Source of the DNA: Deltaproteobacteria bacterium
GTDB taxonomy: Bacteria > Myxococcota > B64-G9
Length of the DNA stretch: 64,000 bases
Assembly: GCA_019314375.1 (NCBI GenBank)
Contig: JAFCZJ010000052.1
Location: 1-64,000, forward strand
Direction of reading: 5' to 3'
Part shown: one piece after another, positions 26,775-36,597 of the stretch
Layout of the letters: the number at the start of each line of letters is the position of its first letter
Numbering within the stretch: position 1 is the first letter of the stretch
The notes under the pieces: generated by a model
What the model saw: the letters and a program-made list of their open reading frames with translations, nothing else
Told to the model about the DNA's origin: nothing
Database searches by the model: none
Translations under genes and position numbers: made by a program

Positions 26775-28033
26775 GTTGCCTCCTGGCGCCATGCGTGGAT
26801 GCGCTTGGCCATGCGTTGGGCCTCGGTCGGGCGCAACCTTGGATTCTCTGCGGCCAGGGCCAAGGCCTGCAGGTCCAAACGAAGCCCCCGAGTCTGATTG
26901 AGTTCTTGCAGCCTGGCCATCAAATCATGATGTGAGCTTCCCTCCGACAAGTCGAATCGCCGAGCCACCGCCAGCATGCTCACGTGAAGATATCGTCTGA
27001 GAGAGTCTGCCGGATCCGCCGCGGCCAAGATCAACTTGGCCGTGTTGTCCACCAGCAGGCGTTTGCCTGGTGGCAGCTCCGGCGGCGGTTTGCGCGGCGA
27101 ACCAAATCGTCGACTCAAAGCCCAAGCTGCCAGCGCCGCCGCCAACAAAACGTGCAGGGTGACTAAGAGAACCGGAAACCCAAACGCATATGTCAACAGA
27201 CTGTTGTCCGACTCAAAGCCATGCAGGGTCTCGTCGATGACCACACCCTCTGCTTTCAAATCCTCGACAAGCAAGGCCCAGAGGATCCTGGCATGATCGC
27301 CCTGTGCCAGGCTCCCGTTATTGAAAAGCGCCGGATCGGCCACCAAGACTTGCTTGCCGGAAGTCCGGGCCACCAGCAAGCCCTGGTCGCAAACCACCAA
27401 ACCCTCCAGGCCTTCCGCCGGGCGCATCAGCTGCGGATTCTTTCCGAGAACAAGGGATACGGCACCCAGACCCAGGGCATCCGCACGGGCCGCCGAACAC
27501 TCACCCGCCCTCACAAGTCCAGACTGAATGTGAGGATCCAGAATGCGCTCTAAGACACGCTCCACGCTTGGGCTTGGCAAAAGCTTGCGCTTACCGATCC
27601 AATCAGGTCGCCGCTCATTCGGTTCGACGCTCCACTTGGGAAGACCGATCAATACCGGCGCAGACCGCTCCTTCGCCTGCTCCAGGCTCTTGCGCAAATC
27701 ATCTTCCTCGGCGGCCGAATCCATGGGGTCGAACTGAGGCGCAGGCTCCAAGAGCAGCAGAGGAAAGGCCTCCTTGGCATGCCGAACGGATGCCGTGCGA
27801 GCGCGTACAACAACCAAACCACTCTGCTCCAACCATTCCGCCAGCGCGTGGTGCCCCACATGAGATCGACTGAAGCTATCCGCCTCGTAGCTCTGCACCC
27901 CAAACACCCTGTTGCCGAATGCGGCAAGCAGCAGGCCCAGCAAAAAGGTACCCAAACCCACCGCCAACAAAACGCCCAGCAACTTTGGCGAGAACAAACT
28001 CACAACGCCAATCCCCGATAGTTCTCCAGGCAA
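26741..28033 (-). CDS. DUF4350 domain-containing protein
   Basis: Context (MoxR/DUF58 block), N-terminal TM, SRSHVGHHALAEWLEQSG; C-terminal TM and helical domain. Confidence 0.7.
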   Translation of the reverse strand: MPGELSGIGVVSLFSPKLLGVLLAVGLGTFLLGLLLAAFGNRVFGVQSYEADSFSRSHVGHHALAEWLEQSGLVVVRARTASVRHAKEAFPLLLLEPAPQFDPMDSAAEEDDLRKSLEQAKERSAPVLIGLPKWSVEPNERRPDWIGKRKLLPSPSVERVLERILDPHIQSGLVRAGECSAARADALGLGAVSLVLGKNPQLMRPAEGLEGLVVCDQGLLVARTSGKQVLVADPALFNNGSLAQGDHARILWALLVEDLKAEGVVIDETLHGFESDNSLLTYAFGFPVLLVTLHVLLAAALAAWALSRRFGSPRKPPPELPPGKRLLVDNTAKLILAAADPADSLRRYLHVSMLAVARRFDLSEGSSHHDLMARLQELNQTRGLRLDLQALALAAENPRLRPTEAQRMAKRIHAWRQEATWNPSLKSQID

Positions 28034-28698
28034 TCATCAAAAGCCGCCACACCCAAAGACTGACCCGCGAACAAGGCTCGTTCCGCGGTGGACACCAGGA
28101 GGGCAAAGCGCCGGCGTTGCGAATCGTCTTTGGGCAATACCTGAAGCAATTCTCGACTTGTCAAGGAGTCGCCCGGCGACGAGTCGGCCAAACCATCCCT
28201 CGCGCGCTGTCGCATGAGTTGCAAGACCGCAAGAAGCAGGAGTTGGTGGACGGCCTCCGCGTAGCGTCCTTGCCCCGCCAAACCCAAGATAAAATCCAAC
28301 TTGGGTTCGGATCCGGCCGGCAAGTGATCTTCATGGGTCGCAAGCCCTTTCGGACGGGTTGCTGTTTTCCGCCCGTGCCAAGTTGCTACAATCCACAGCA
28401 AGGCCAGACCCAGCGCCAAACCCATCGCCAGATAGAACAAAAGGTGCACCAGCGATGCACCGAACGCACCCACCGGAGCCGAGCGATGAAGATGAAAACC
28501 CCTGTCCTTTTTGTTCCACTGGGATTGGGGGTCTGCCTGCGAATCGCTCTCCGGTACGTCTTTCTGATAAGCGGGCTGTCCCGCCACTTGCCGAGCCCTA
28601 TGCACCGCCTCCGTCGAACTGGGCAGGGCCGAGCCTTGGCAGGGGAGCAAACCCAGCCAAAACACCAGCAGAAGCCGCAAGACAGGCCGGGTCACCAT
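28000..28698 (-). CDS. DUF4129 domain-containing protein
   Basis: Signal/TM plus C-terminal RYAEAVHQLLLLAVLQLMRQRA...SLTSRELLQVL motif. Confidence 0.75.
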   Translation of the reverse strand: MVTRPVLRLLLVFWLGLLPCQGSALPSSTEAVHRARQVAGQPAYQKDVPESDSQADPQSQWNKKDRGFHLHRSAPVGAFGASLVHLLFYLAMGLALGLALLWIVATWHGRKTATRPKGLATHEDHLPAGSEPKLDFILGLAGQGRYAEAVHQLLLLAVLQLMRQRARDGLADSSPGDSLTSRELLQVLPKDDSQRRRFALLVSTAERALFAGQSLGVAAFDDCLENYRGLAL

Positions 28699-29597
28699 CA
28701 GTCGAAGACACTCGCCAATTCGTCCATGTCAGCGCCCTCGCGGACCTTGAGGTAGAAATAGCATGACGCGGAAGCCACCGCGGTAATGGCCGCGAAGGCA
28801 ATCATGGAGATCAACTCGAAAACCAAACCCAGTCCGGGCCCCTCTTCGGCCACCACCCCAACAATCAGCTCGACAATGAACTGAGCAACACCCACCAGGA
28901 GGATGACGCCAAAAACCCGCCATCGACTACCCCGAGTCAAATTGAAAGAGCGCCTGATGGATTCGTTGACACCCACTCGCTCCACCACGACCGCCGGTGA
29001 GGCCACGTACAATCCGCAAAAAAGTCTCACCCCCACCACCAGGCCCGCCACCACCAACAGCATCCCCAAAAGGGCACCAAAACCCCCGGCCGCGGAAAAC
29101 ATAGCCCCCAAGAACACAGGCACCCCGACCGCCAAACCCATGAGCAAACCCGTGGCGAGGGCCACCCCGATCAGGGGCAAAATGCGGCTGAAAGCGACGG
29201 CCAACGCGCGACCAAAACTTGCACTCTCTCCTTTTTTGGCCCGAAAGACAGCGAAGATGATGGCCCCGGTGGCCAGGGGCTGAAACAAGAGGGAGAGCCC
29301 AGCGGTGGCCAGGGTGACGAGCACAAAGCGTTGCAAGCCTTCTTCGCTCATAAACTGAGACTCGACCAGATCAGCAGCGTTGAAGTGCAAATAAATGGTC
29401 CAGATGATCAAGGGAAGGTAGACCACGATGATGATGCCCGAATAGCTCGGCAAGTTCTTGAAAAACATACCAAAGGCATCGGATACCACCTGCCCGATAG
29501 GTAGCGGCATGCCCGAGGCCAGAACCTCATCCTGACCCGAGTCAGCATAAGGAGGTGGATCGGGGAGGGGGAATCCCGAGTCTATTGGCATGGGCAC
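28698..29597 (-). CDS. Hypothetical polytopic membrane protein
   Basis: 299 aa, six or so hydrophobic segments, first gene of the MoxR block. Confidence 0.75.
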   Translation of the reverse strand: MPMPIDSGFPLPDPPPYADSGQDEVLASGMPLPIGQVVSDAFGMFFKNLPSYSGIIIVVYLPLIIWTIYLHFNAADLVESQFMSEEGLQRFVLVTLATAGLSLLFQPLATGAIIFAVFRAKKGESASFGRALAVAFSRILPLIGVALATGLLMGLAVGVPVFLGAMFSAAGGFGALLGMLLVVAGLVVGVRLFCGLYVASPAVVVERVGVNESIRRSFNLTRGSRWRVFGVILLVGVAQFIVELIVGVVAEEGPGLGLVFELISMIAFAAITAVASASCYFYLKVREGADMDELASVFD

Positions 29598-29712
29598 GAA
29601 CTCCTTTGTCTGATTGTGAGATCAATGTACGGTCAAGCTTCCCATTTTCGCAACGAATTTCCATGCACAAGCCATTCAGCAAAGCTTGATTCCTGGACGC
29701 CATTTGGGGATG

Positions 29713-32692
29713 ATGACAGAACTTATGATCGTTAACTGCGAAAAATGTGAAACCAAGTTCAAGATCGCTGACGACAAAATCACCGATCGGGGCGTCAAGG
29801 TGCGTTGCTCCAAGTGCAAACACACCTTCATGGTCAAGAAGGAGGCTCCAGTCGTAGCCCCTGCGCCTGCTGTGGCGGGGTCGGAGCCTTCCGCCCTACC
29901 ACCAAAGCCGGCATCGACACCCTTGCCGCCACCACCGGCAGCGACAACCGCAGCGCCAAAACCGGCATCGACACCCTTGCCGCCACCACCGGCAGCGACA
30001 ACCGCAGCGCCAAAACCGGCATCGACACCCTTACCGCCACCACCGGCATCGGCACCCTTGCCGCCACCACCGGCATCGACACCCTTACCGCCACCACCGG
30101 CATCGGCACCCTTGCCGCCACCACCGGCATCGGCACCCTTACCGCCACCACCGGCAGCGACAACCGCAGCGCCAAAACCGGCATCGACACCCTTACCGCC
30201 ACCACCGGCATCGACACCCTTGCCGCCAAAGCCGGCATCGACACCCTTGCCGCCAAAGCCGGCATCGACACCCTTGCCACCACCGGCATCGACACCCTTA
30301 CCGCCACCACCGGCAGCGGCACCCTTACCGCCACCACCGGCAGCGACAACCTTACCGCCACCACCGGCAGCGACAACCGCAGCGCCAAAACCGGCAGCGA
30401 CAACCTTACCGCCACCACCGGCAGCGACAACCGCAGCACCAAAACCGGCAGCGGCACCCTTGCCGCCACCACCGGCATCGGCACCCCTACCGCCACCACC
30501 TGCCGCGGCATCCTTGACGCAACCGCCGGCCGCGGCATCCCTGACACCACCTGCGGCATCAACGCCTTCTGAGGGAAAATTTCCTGCAGCTGCGTCTTCA
30601 TCCATGGATCCTGGCAAACTGCCGCCTCCGCCCATGCCTCCGCCCGCAAGATTAACCGGCGAGGTGCCGGATGCATTGGCGCCCGATCTAGTGGACAAAC
30701 TCGATCTGGACGAGGAGGGTGGTCTGGACATCGGCCCAGCCCTCGACGGCCTGACAGAGCCTGGTGCCCAAGCAATCTCTATAGACGCACCGGACCTGTC
30801 CGATGAACCCGTACAGGTTCCAGCAAAAACCAAAGCGTCAACCCAGGGCCTGAGCAATCTATTCGATGAAATGGTGGGCAAAGGTTTCCGTGCCCCCCCC
30901 AGGGCATCCAAAGGCGTCGATCCGACCTCGGCCTTTGACATGCCGAGCGACACTGAGTTGCTGGATGCGGATAACTCCGGTCAAGGAGATCCCTTTGCGG
31001 GTGTTGATCGCACCTCCGCCGAAAACAAGCCCACGGTCAAGGCAAATCTCAACGATCCTTTCGCGGGCATTGACACCTCTGACACACCGCAGGCCCCTGA
31101 CATCATGGGCGCAAGCAGCGATCCCTTCGCGGGCATCGACACGACCCAGCCGGAGCGACCACCGGCCGCAAGCCCCATCAACAAGGCATCCGATCCCGTT
31201 GCCAACAACATCTCGAAGCCTCCGGAAGACAGCTTGTTCGGCTCCATGGACGACATTCCTGCCGCGCAGAACGATGACACTTTCGGATCGATGGGCGAAG
31301 GCTCCATGGACGAAGGATCGCTGGATGCCATTCCCGCCTCACAGCACAGGGATCCTTTCGCATCTCTTGATGAGCAAGAGTCCCCCAAAGCAGCACAACA
31401 GACCCCTCCGGCGGGGGGGCCTTTCGCATCTCTTGGTGAGCCAGAGTCCCCCAAAGCAGCACAACAGACCCCTCCGGCGGGGGGGCCTTTCGCTTCTCTT
31501 GGTGAGCCAGAGCCGACTCCGGATCCTTTCGCGTCTATTGATAAGCCTGAGCCGACTGCGGACCCTTTCGCGTCTATTGATAAGCCAGAGCCCCCCAAAG
31601 CAGCACAGCAGACGCCTCCGGCCGAAGGAGAAGAAGCATCCAAGGACGCCTTCGGCAACATTGTTTTTGGTGGAGGAGATGCCGGGGGGGACGATCCTTT
31701 CGGGGCCTTGGAGCTTGATACCTCCGCTGAAGCCCCAGCGGATAAGCCCGCCGAAATCCCAACCGCCCCAAGTGCCGCCCCCTTTGCCTCTTTGGATACT
31801 CAGGGCTCCCCCGCGGCGGAACAAGAAGCCCAACCTCCTGCCGGCGATCCTTTCGCGGCCTTGAATCAAAGCCAAGGGGAGGGAGCTCCGGCCTCCGCCA
31901 TGCCCACTTCGGGCTACGGCATGGGTGCCGACGGCCAGATTTCCGGCGAGGCCCCCCCTGCTCCGCCAGGCACCACCAGGGCCCTCGGTCCCAGCTCGAC
32001 TCCAGATGTGGTGGATGCGGCCCTGGCTGCAGCGGCCAAGGCCCCCCCCTCGCAACCCCTGGTACCCGAAAAAATCCAACTTCCTCCGCCCAAAGGCGTG
32101 ATGTTGGCTTACAAAATTGGCTTTGGCGTCATGATCCTGGTGATTGCATTCTTTGCCTTCATCGTCATGCGCACTGGCGGCAAGCTGGACTTGACCGATC
32201 CCGCCACCTACACCGAGGCCTTCACCGGAGAACAAGCCAGTGAAATGGTCATCGGTGATTTGAAGGCGACCGATCTATCGAACACCAGTTACTCCAATCG
32301 ACATGGCCACACCATGGTGTTGCTCTGGGGCCGAATCGTCAACCATGGTACGGAGGCCAAAAAGGGACTGGCGGTCACCGGACAGGTCATCGACACTCAG
32401 AATCAAGTAGTGGCAGAAATGACCGTGCCGGCAGGTGTTCAGTTCGATCCGTTTCAAATATTCGCCATCACGGACATCGGTGCCCTGGGCATGGCCTATC
32501 GGGATGCCTATGCCCAACTAAAAGATCACAAGCTCTCACCTGGAGCCGAAATGCCATTCATGGTCGTCTTGTTTGAGCACCCCGATCAAACGAGTCCGCG
32601 CCATCGTCGAGGAAAAAAAGGATCCACTGACCGGTCTACCCAAGGCGGTCGAGCCCGAACCGATCCAGCCCGAGCCCAGTCCGGAGACATGA
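29713..32692 (+). CDS. MJ0042 zinc-ribbon protein with Pro-rich and DPFA-repeat linker, TM segment and DUF3426-like C-terminus (frame disrupted near 32580-32583)
   Basis: CEKCETKFKIADDKITDRGVKVRCSKCKHTFMVKK; TM YKIGFGVMILVIAFFAFIVM; after a 1-nt shift the frame continues PIKRVRAIVEEKKDPLTGLPKAVEPEPIQPEPSPET* ending at 32692. Confidence 0.75.
29902..30570 (+). repeat. Long imperfect Pro/Ala/Ser/Thr-coding repeat tract
   Basis: Repeated ccggcatcgacacccttgccgccaccaccggcagcgacaaccgcagcgccaaaa units encoding PASTPLPPPPAATTAAPK. Confidence 0.95.
31381..31500 (+). repeat. 66-bp tandem repeat in the same gene
   Basis: tcccccaaagcagcacaacagacccctccggcgggggggcctttcgc... repeated with a 66-bp period (31381 and 31447). 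Confidence 0.9.
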
Positions 32693-33486
32693 ACAAACCA
32701 GAGACCTCAAAGAACTGGAGCAAGCTCATCCGGCGTCTGGAGGTGCTTCCCGAGGCAATCATGCGTCGCGAGGTCCTCATCGAACAATTTCAAAATTTCT
32801 CCACAGACGAAATCCTGGATTTCTTTCGGGCGGTCGCGGCAGGCAGCAACCGGCGCAGTTCGGCCCACATTCTTGCCTTTGAGGCCCTTTGCCTGGTGGC
32901 CTGGGCCACAGACAGCAACGAGCGACTATACGAACAAATGGCCGATGTATATGGTCTGGCCCGAGAGCAGGGCGAAGAGTCCATTGTGCAGATTCTAATC
33001 AGCGCACGTCCTCAGCGAGGCCCCATGAAGGCCGAGCAGGTACCAGGCGATCAACAACTGAGCCGCTTGACCCTTGGACAACGCAAATTCTTGGCGCGAG
33101 GTCACAATCGGCACCAGTTAGAGCGCTTGCTCCTCGATCCGGAGCCCAGCGTGGTTCGCAACCTGCTAAAAAACCCCTCTGTCGTAGAAGCGGACGTCGT
33201 ACGACTGGCCGCCAGACGACCGGTGCGCGACACGGTGTTGCGTGAGATCGCAGCAAGCCGCTGGGGACAGCGCTATAGCGTACGCCTCTCGCTTGTGCTC
33301 AACCCCTACACGCCACCGGATCTGGCCCTCAAATTGGTTGGGCTTCTGTTGTACAAGGATCTTCGCATGGCCTCGAAGGATGGCACTCTGCACCCCATGG
33401 TCCAAAACCAAGCAGCGCAACTGCTCGCCCTGCGCCGCCCGTCTAAAGCCCCCAGAGCACAGGAAGCCGAAGAGCAAGAGACTTAG
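32689..33486 (+). CDS. Hypothetical helical-repeat protein (DUF2336/leucine-rich-repeat-like)
   Basis: ATG at 32689 overlaps the restored stop of the previous gene (ATGA); MNKPETSKNWSKLIRRLEVLPEAI...LLLDPEPSVVRNLLKNPSVVEADVVRLAARRPV. Confidence 0.7.
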   Translation: MNKPETSKNWSKLIRRLEVLPEAIMRREVLIEQFQNFSTDEILDFFRAVAAGSNRRSSAHILAFEALCLVAWATDSNERLYEQMADVYGLAREQGEESIVQILISARPQRGPMKAEQVPGDQQLSRLTLGQRKFLARGHNRHQLERLLLDPEPSVVRNLLKNPSVVEADVVRLAARRPVRDTVLREIAASRWGQRYSVRLSLVLNPYTPPDLALKLVGLLLYKDLRMASKDGTLHPMVQNQAAQLLALRRPSKAPRAQEAEEQET

Positions 33487-33728
33487 ACTTCATCTTCGTC
33501 TTCGTCTTCGTCTTCGTCTTCATCTTCATCTTCATCTTCATCTTCGTCATCTTCGTCATCTTCGTCGTCATCGCCCAAATCGTCCGCCGCCCCGGTTGCC
33601 TGGGCTGCCCGATTGCGCAATTTCAAAAAATGTTTACCTAAATTGGTGGCGATGGCAGGCATCTTGCCCGCCGCGAACACGAACATAACCACGATGAGAA
33701 AAAAGACCAGCTCGGAAAAACCCGGCAT
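33483..33728 (-). CDS. TatA/Hcf106-family (twin-arginine translocase-like) protein with polyacidic tail
   Basis: MPGFSELVFFLIVVMFVFAAGKMPAIATNLGKHFLKLRNR; tail DDLGDDDEDDEDDEDEDEDEDEDEDEDEDEDEV. Confidence 0.8.
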   Translation of the reverse strand: MPGFSELVFFLIVVMFVFAAGKMPAIATNLGKHFLKLRNRAAQATGAADDLGDDDEDDEDDEDEDEDEDEDEDEDEDEDEV

Positions 33729-33740
33729 GGGAGATCGACC

Positions 33741-34559
33741 TCAGTAGTCGAAGCCAAGTTTGAAGTTGAACAGGCTCACACCGTCCAGAGTCAAGACACC
33801 CTCGACCACCACCTGAAAAATAAAAGTATTGAACCGCAGGCCGGCGAAGAGGCGATGGTACATGTTGTCTTGCCAATTCATCTCGTTAAAAACCCAGTTT
33901 CTAAAGGTGTCCGCATCTTCGACGACCACGACGACATGGGAGCTGGCATGGACAAAAAGCATGTTGTAACCCGCATAAGGGGTCAAAGACAGCATGCCAC
34001 CCACGCCGAAGGCCTTGGAAACGGATACGTCCCAACCCCCCGTGGTGAGCTCGAACTCCTTGGCACCCACTGTATGATTGACGGCCATGCGCACGGCGAG
34101 GTCGGGAATCCAGTAGAAGCCTTCATTCAAGGCCCACTTCACCTCGGCACCCACGGTAAAAAGCTCGCTCTCCGGCAAATAACTCAGCTGGGTGCCCAGC
34201 TCGAAACTGAAGGGAAGACCCTTGCGAATATGAAGTCGAGGCATGAAGACAGCCGATCCGGGTTTGCCCTCGGTGGGGATATCCCAGTAGTCTTCATCAC
34301 TCTTGATCGGCGCCACCGTTCCTTCCAGGCCAAAAGAAAATCCATTCAGGCCCAGGGTTTCCGCGGGCGCCAAAAAAACCGGCGCAGTAATCTGCCCCAA
34401 ATCGGTCATCAAGGACTCAAAATGTTGTTGGGGACAGGTGCCTGTGCAAGTGTCGGAAAACAAACGACTCAGGTGCAAATCATAGCGCCCCGCCATGGCC
34501 GAAGAGGCCACCATGACCACACTCAAGCTCAAAAACACTGCGAGAAGTCGCCGCATCAT
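33741..34559 (-). CDS. Secreted/outer-membrane hypothetical protein
   Basis: Signal peptide MMRRLLAVFLSLSVVMVASSAMA; beta-rich, ends FNFKLGFDY (terminal aromatic). Confidence 0.65.
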   Translation of the reverse strand: MMRRLLAVFLSLSVVMVASSAMAGRYDLHLSRLFSDTCTGTCPQQHFESLMTDLGQITAPVFLAPAETLGLNGFSFGLEGTVAPIKSDEDYWDIPTEGKPGSAVFMPRLHIRKGLPFSFELGTQLSYLPESELFTVGAEVKWALNEGFYWIPDLAVRMAVNHTVGAKEFELTTGGWDVSVSKAFGVGGMLSLTPYAGYNMLFVHASSHVVVVVEDADTFRNWVFNEMNWQDNMYHRLFAGLRFNTFIFQVVVEGVLTLDGVSLFNFKLGFDY

Positions 34560-34675
34560 AGCGCGTCCTCGGACTCGTGAGGGATGAATATTCGTCGGCA
34601 AGGTAGCACCAAGCTCCTCGATCTGTCAAGGTTTTCACCTTTCTCGGTCGTTGACCCTCAGGCCTCAAGAAGGAT

Positions 34676-35680
34676 ATGGTGCCCGGCAGAAAGGAGACCA
34701 TCGGCGTGGACTCAGCTCAAGACAAATCGCCCAGCAAAGCCATGGTGTTGGCGGCCGGCTTTGGCACCAGGCTTCGTCCGCTGACCGAGTTACTGCCCAA
34801 GCCCCTGGTCCCACTGGCCAACAGACCCCTGATTCATTTCGCCTTTGCACAACTGGAAAAAGCAGGGGTCCGGGACGTGGTCGTCAACAGCCACCACCTG
34901 GGCACAAAGATCCCGGAGACCCTTGGAGCGAGCCATGGCCTCCTGAGGCTGAGCTACTCCCACGAAGCGGAGATCCTGGGCACCGGCGGCGGCCTGGTGC
35001 AGGCTCGGGACCGCCTAGAGTCCGGGCCCTTCTTCCTGCTCAACGGAGACGTACTCAGTGACGTGGATCTGAAGGCGGCCTGGGAACACCATCGCCAAGG
35101 CAACTTCGCGGCCACCATGGTGGTGCGCCCACTCCCCGCAAACTCACCCTACACGGCTCTGGAGGCCGATGACGCGGGCCGACTGGTGACCTTCAAGCAT
35201 CATCGACTCAAGCCCCAGGGCGCCACCCGGCCCTGCATGTTCTGCGGCATCCACATCCTCGAACCTGAAGTCTTCGACCTCCTGCCGGAGCAAGGCTTCT
35301 CCTGCATCAACAACCAGGCATACGGCGCCATGCTCGACCAGGAAAAAGAAGTGGGTGCCTTTTTTTACGACGGCCCCTGGTTCGATCTGGGCACCCCGGC
35401 CCACTATCTGCAAGCCAACCTGGATCTAGTCAGCGGCCGCGTGACGACCAGCCACTTGCCTCGTGGTTGCGATGCCGACCCCAAGGGCCTGCTCTTGGGC
35501 CGTGACCTGCAATTGGGAAAAGACGTCCGCATGGGCCCAGAGGTGGTCATCGGAGACGAAGCGATCATCGGCGCAAAAGCCCAACTTCGGCACTGCGTCG
35601 TTTGGCCGCGCAGCCGAATCCAAGACGGCGAAATCCTGGACCACTGCATCGTGACCAAGACCCATCGAATACAGTTATAA
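34676..35680 (+). CDS. Nucleotidyltransferase family protein (NDP-sugar pyrophosphorylase)
   Basis: KAMVLAAGFGTRLRPLTELLPKPLVPLANRPLI; GTGGGLVQARD; C-terminal hexapeptide-like repeats. Confidence 0.92.
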   Translation: MVPGRKETIGVDSAQDKSPSKAMVLAAGFGTRLRPLTELLPKPLVPLANRPLIHFAFAQLEKAGVRDVVVNSHHLGTKIPETLGASHGLLRLSYSHEAEILGTGGGLVQARDRLESGPFFLLNGDVLSDVDLKAAWEHHRQGNFAATMVVRPLPANSPYTALEADDAGRLVTFKHHRLKPQGATRPCMFCGIHILEPEVFDLLPEQGFSCINNQAYGAMLDQEKEVGAFFYDGPWFDLGTPAHYLQANLDLVSGRVTTSHLPRGCDADPKGLLLGRDLQLGKDVRMGPEVVIGDEAIIGAKAQLRHCVVWPRSRIQDGEILDHCIVTKTHRIQL

Positions 35681-35694
35681 TACTTATGTAATAC

Positions 35695-36468
35695 TTAGAG
35701 AGAATCTACGCGGGCCAAGGTCACGGTGGTGTTGTCTACGCCACCGTTGGCGTTGGCGGCGGCGATCAGGTCGCTGCAGCCCTTCTTTAAATCATCGCCC
35801 ATGGCCGTTACGATCTTCAGCATCTCATCGTCGGTGATCATGCCGTTGAGCCCATCGGAACAGCCGAGCAGCAAATCACCGACTTCCACAACCTGCCGTG
35901 ACAAGTCCACCAGCACAGTGTCCTTCATCCCCAGTGCTCGAACGATCACGTTCTTATGTGGAAAATTTTCGATTTCTTCAGCCGTAAGCTTCTTGGCCTT
36001 AATGTAATCATTGAGCAAGGAGTGATCTTCGGTGATCTGGCTTATTTTGCCTTGACGAATCAAATAAACCCGAGAGTCGCCAACATGGGCCGTAAGTACA
36101 TGCCCCTCGACAATGACCATGCCGGCCACCGTGGTGCCCATGCCCCGATAACGGGCTTCTCGCTGGGCTGCCTCGTGGATGCGCAGGTTCGCCAGCTTGA
36201 TGGACATGATAAAACGATTTTCATCGTAAGGCCGATTCTTGTCCATCTTGTAAGGCCAGGTGATCTCCGAGTCCTGCCCGGTGGCCTTAAAGAAATTGTT
36301 GATCGCTTCGACCGCGATCTGGCTGGCTACTTCACCGGAGCTGTGACCACCCATCCCATCGGCCACCAAATACAAATTTTCTTCCGGCAAAACCAAGAAG
36401 TTGTCTTCGTTGTGGGCACGCTTCATGCCCACGTTGGTCTCGCCCATATGAGTGATCTTCAGGGCCAT
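35695..36468 (-). CDS. PP2C-family protein serine/threonine phosphatase
   Basis: TNVGMKRAHNEDNFL, LVADGMGGHSSGEVAS, GMGTTVAGMVI, HVGDSRVYLIR, DNTTVTLARV. Confidence 0.95.
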   Translation of the reverse strand: MALKITHMGETNVGMKRAHNEDNFLVLPEENLYLVADGMGGHSSGEVASQIAVEAINNFFKATGQDSEITWPYKMDKNRPYDENRFIMSIKLANLRIHEAAQREARYRGMGTTVAGMVIVEGHVLTAHVGDSRVYLIRQGKISQITEDHSLLNDYIKAKKLTAEEIENFPHKNVIVRALGMKDTVLVDLSRQVVEVGDLLLGCSDGLNGMITDDEMLKIVTAMGDDLKKGCSDLIAAANANGGVDNTTVTLARVDSL

Positions 36469-36597
36469 AAATCCTCGTTCTCCTGATTGATCTGTTGCGT
36501 AACATGAGAGGATCTATGAAGTCAAGCCGTTGAATCATTTCATCAATAGACTGGATTGTGGCTTGCCCTGTCACGCGCAGCCTCGTATCATACCAAC

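Noticed and set aside
29676-30953. Overlapping 425-aa minus ORF (GGGG/AAA-rich) and 255-aa and 313-aa ORFs in the Pro-rich tract
   Set aside because: Produced by repetitive DNA lacking stops in several frames; only the + frame with the zinc ribbon has domain structure.
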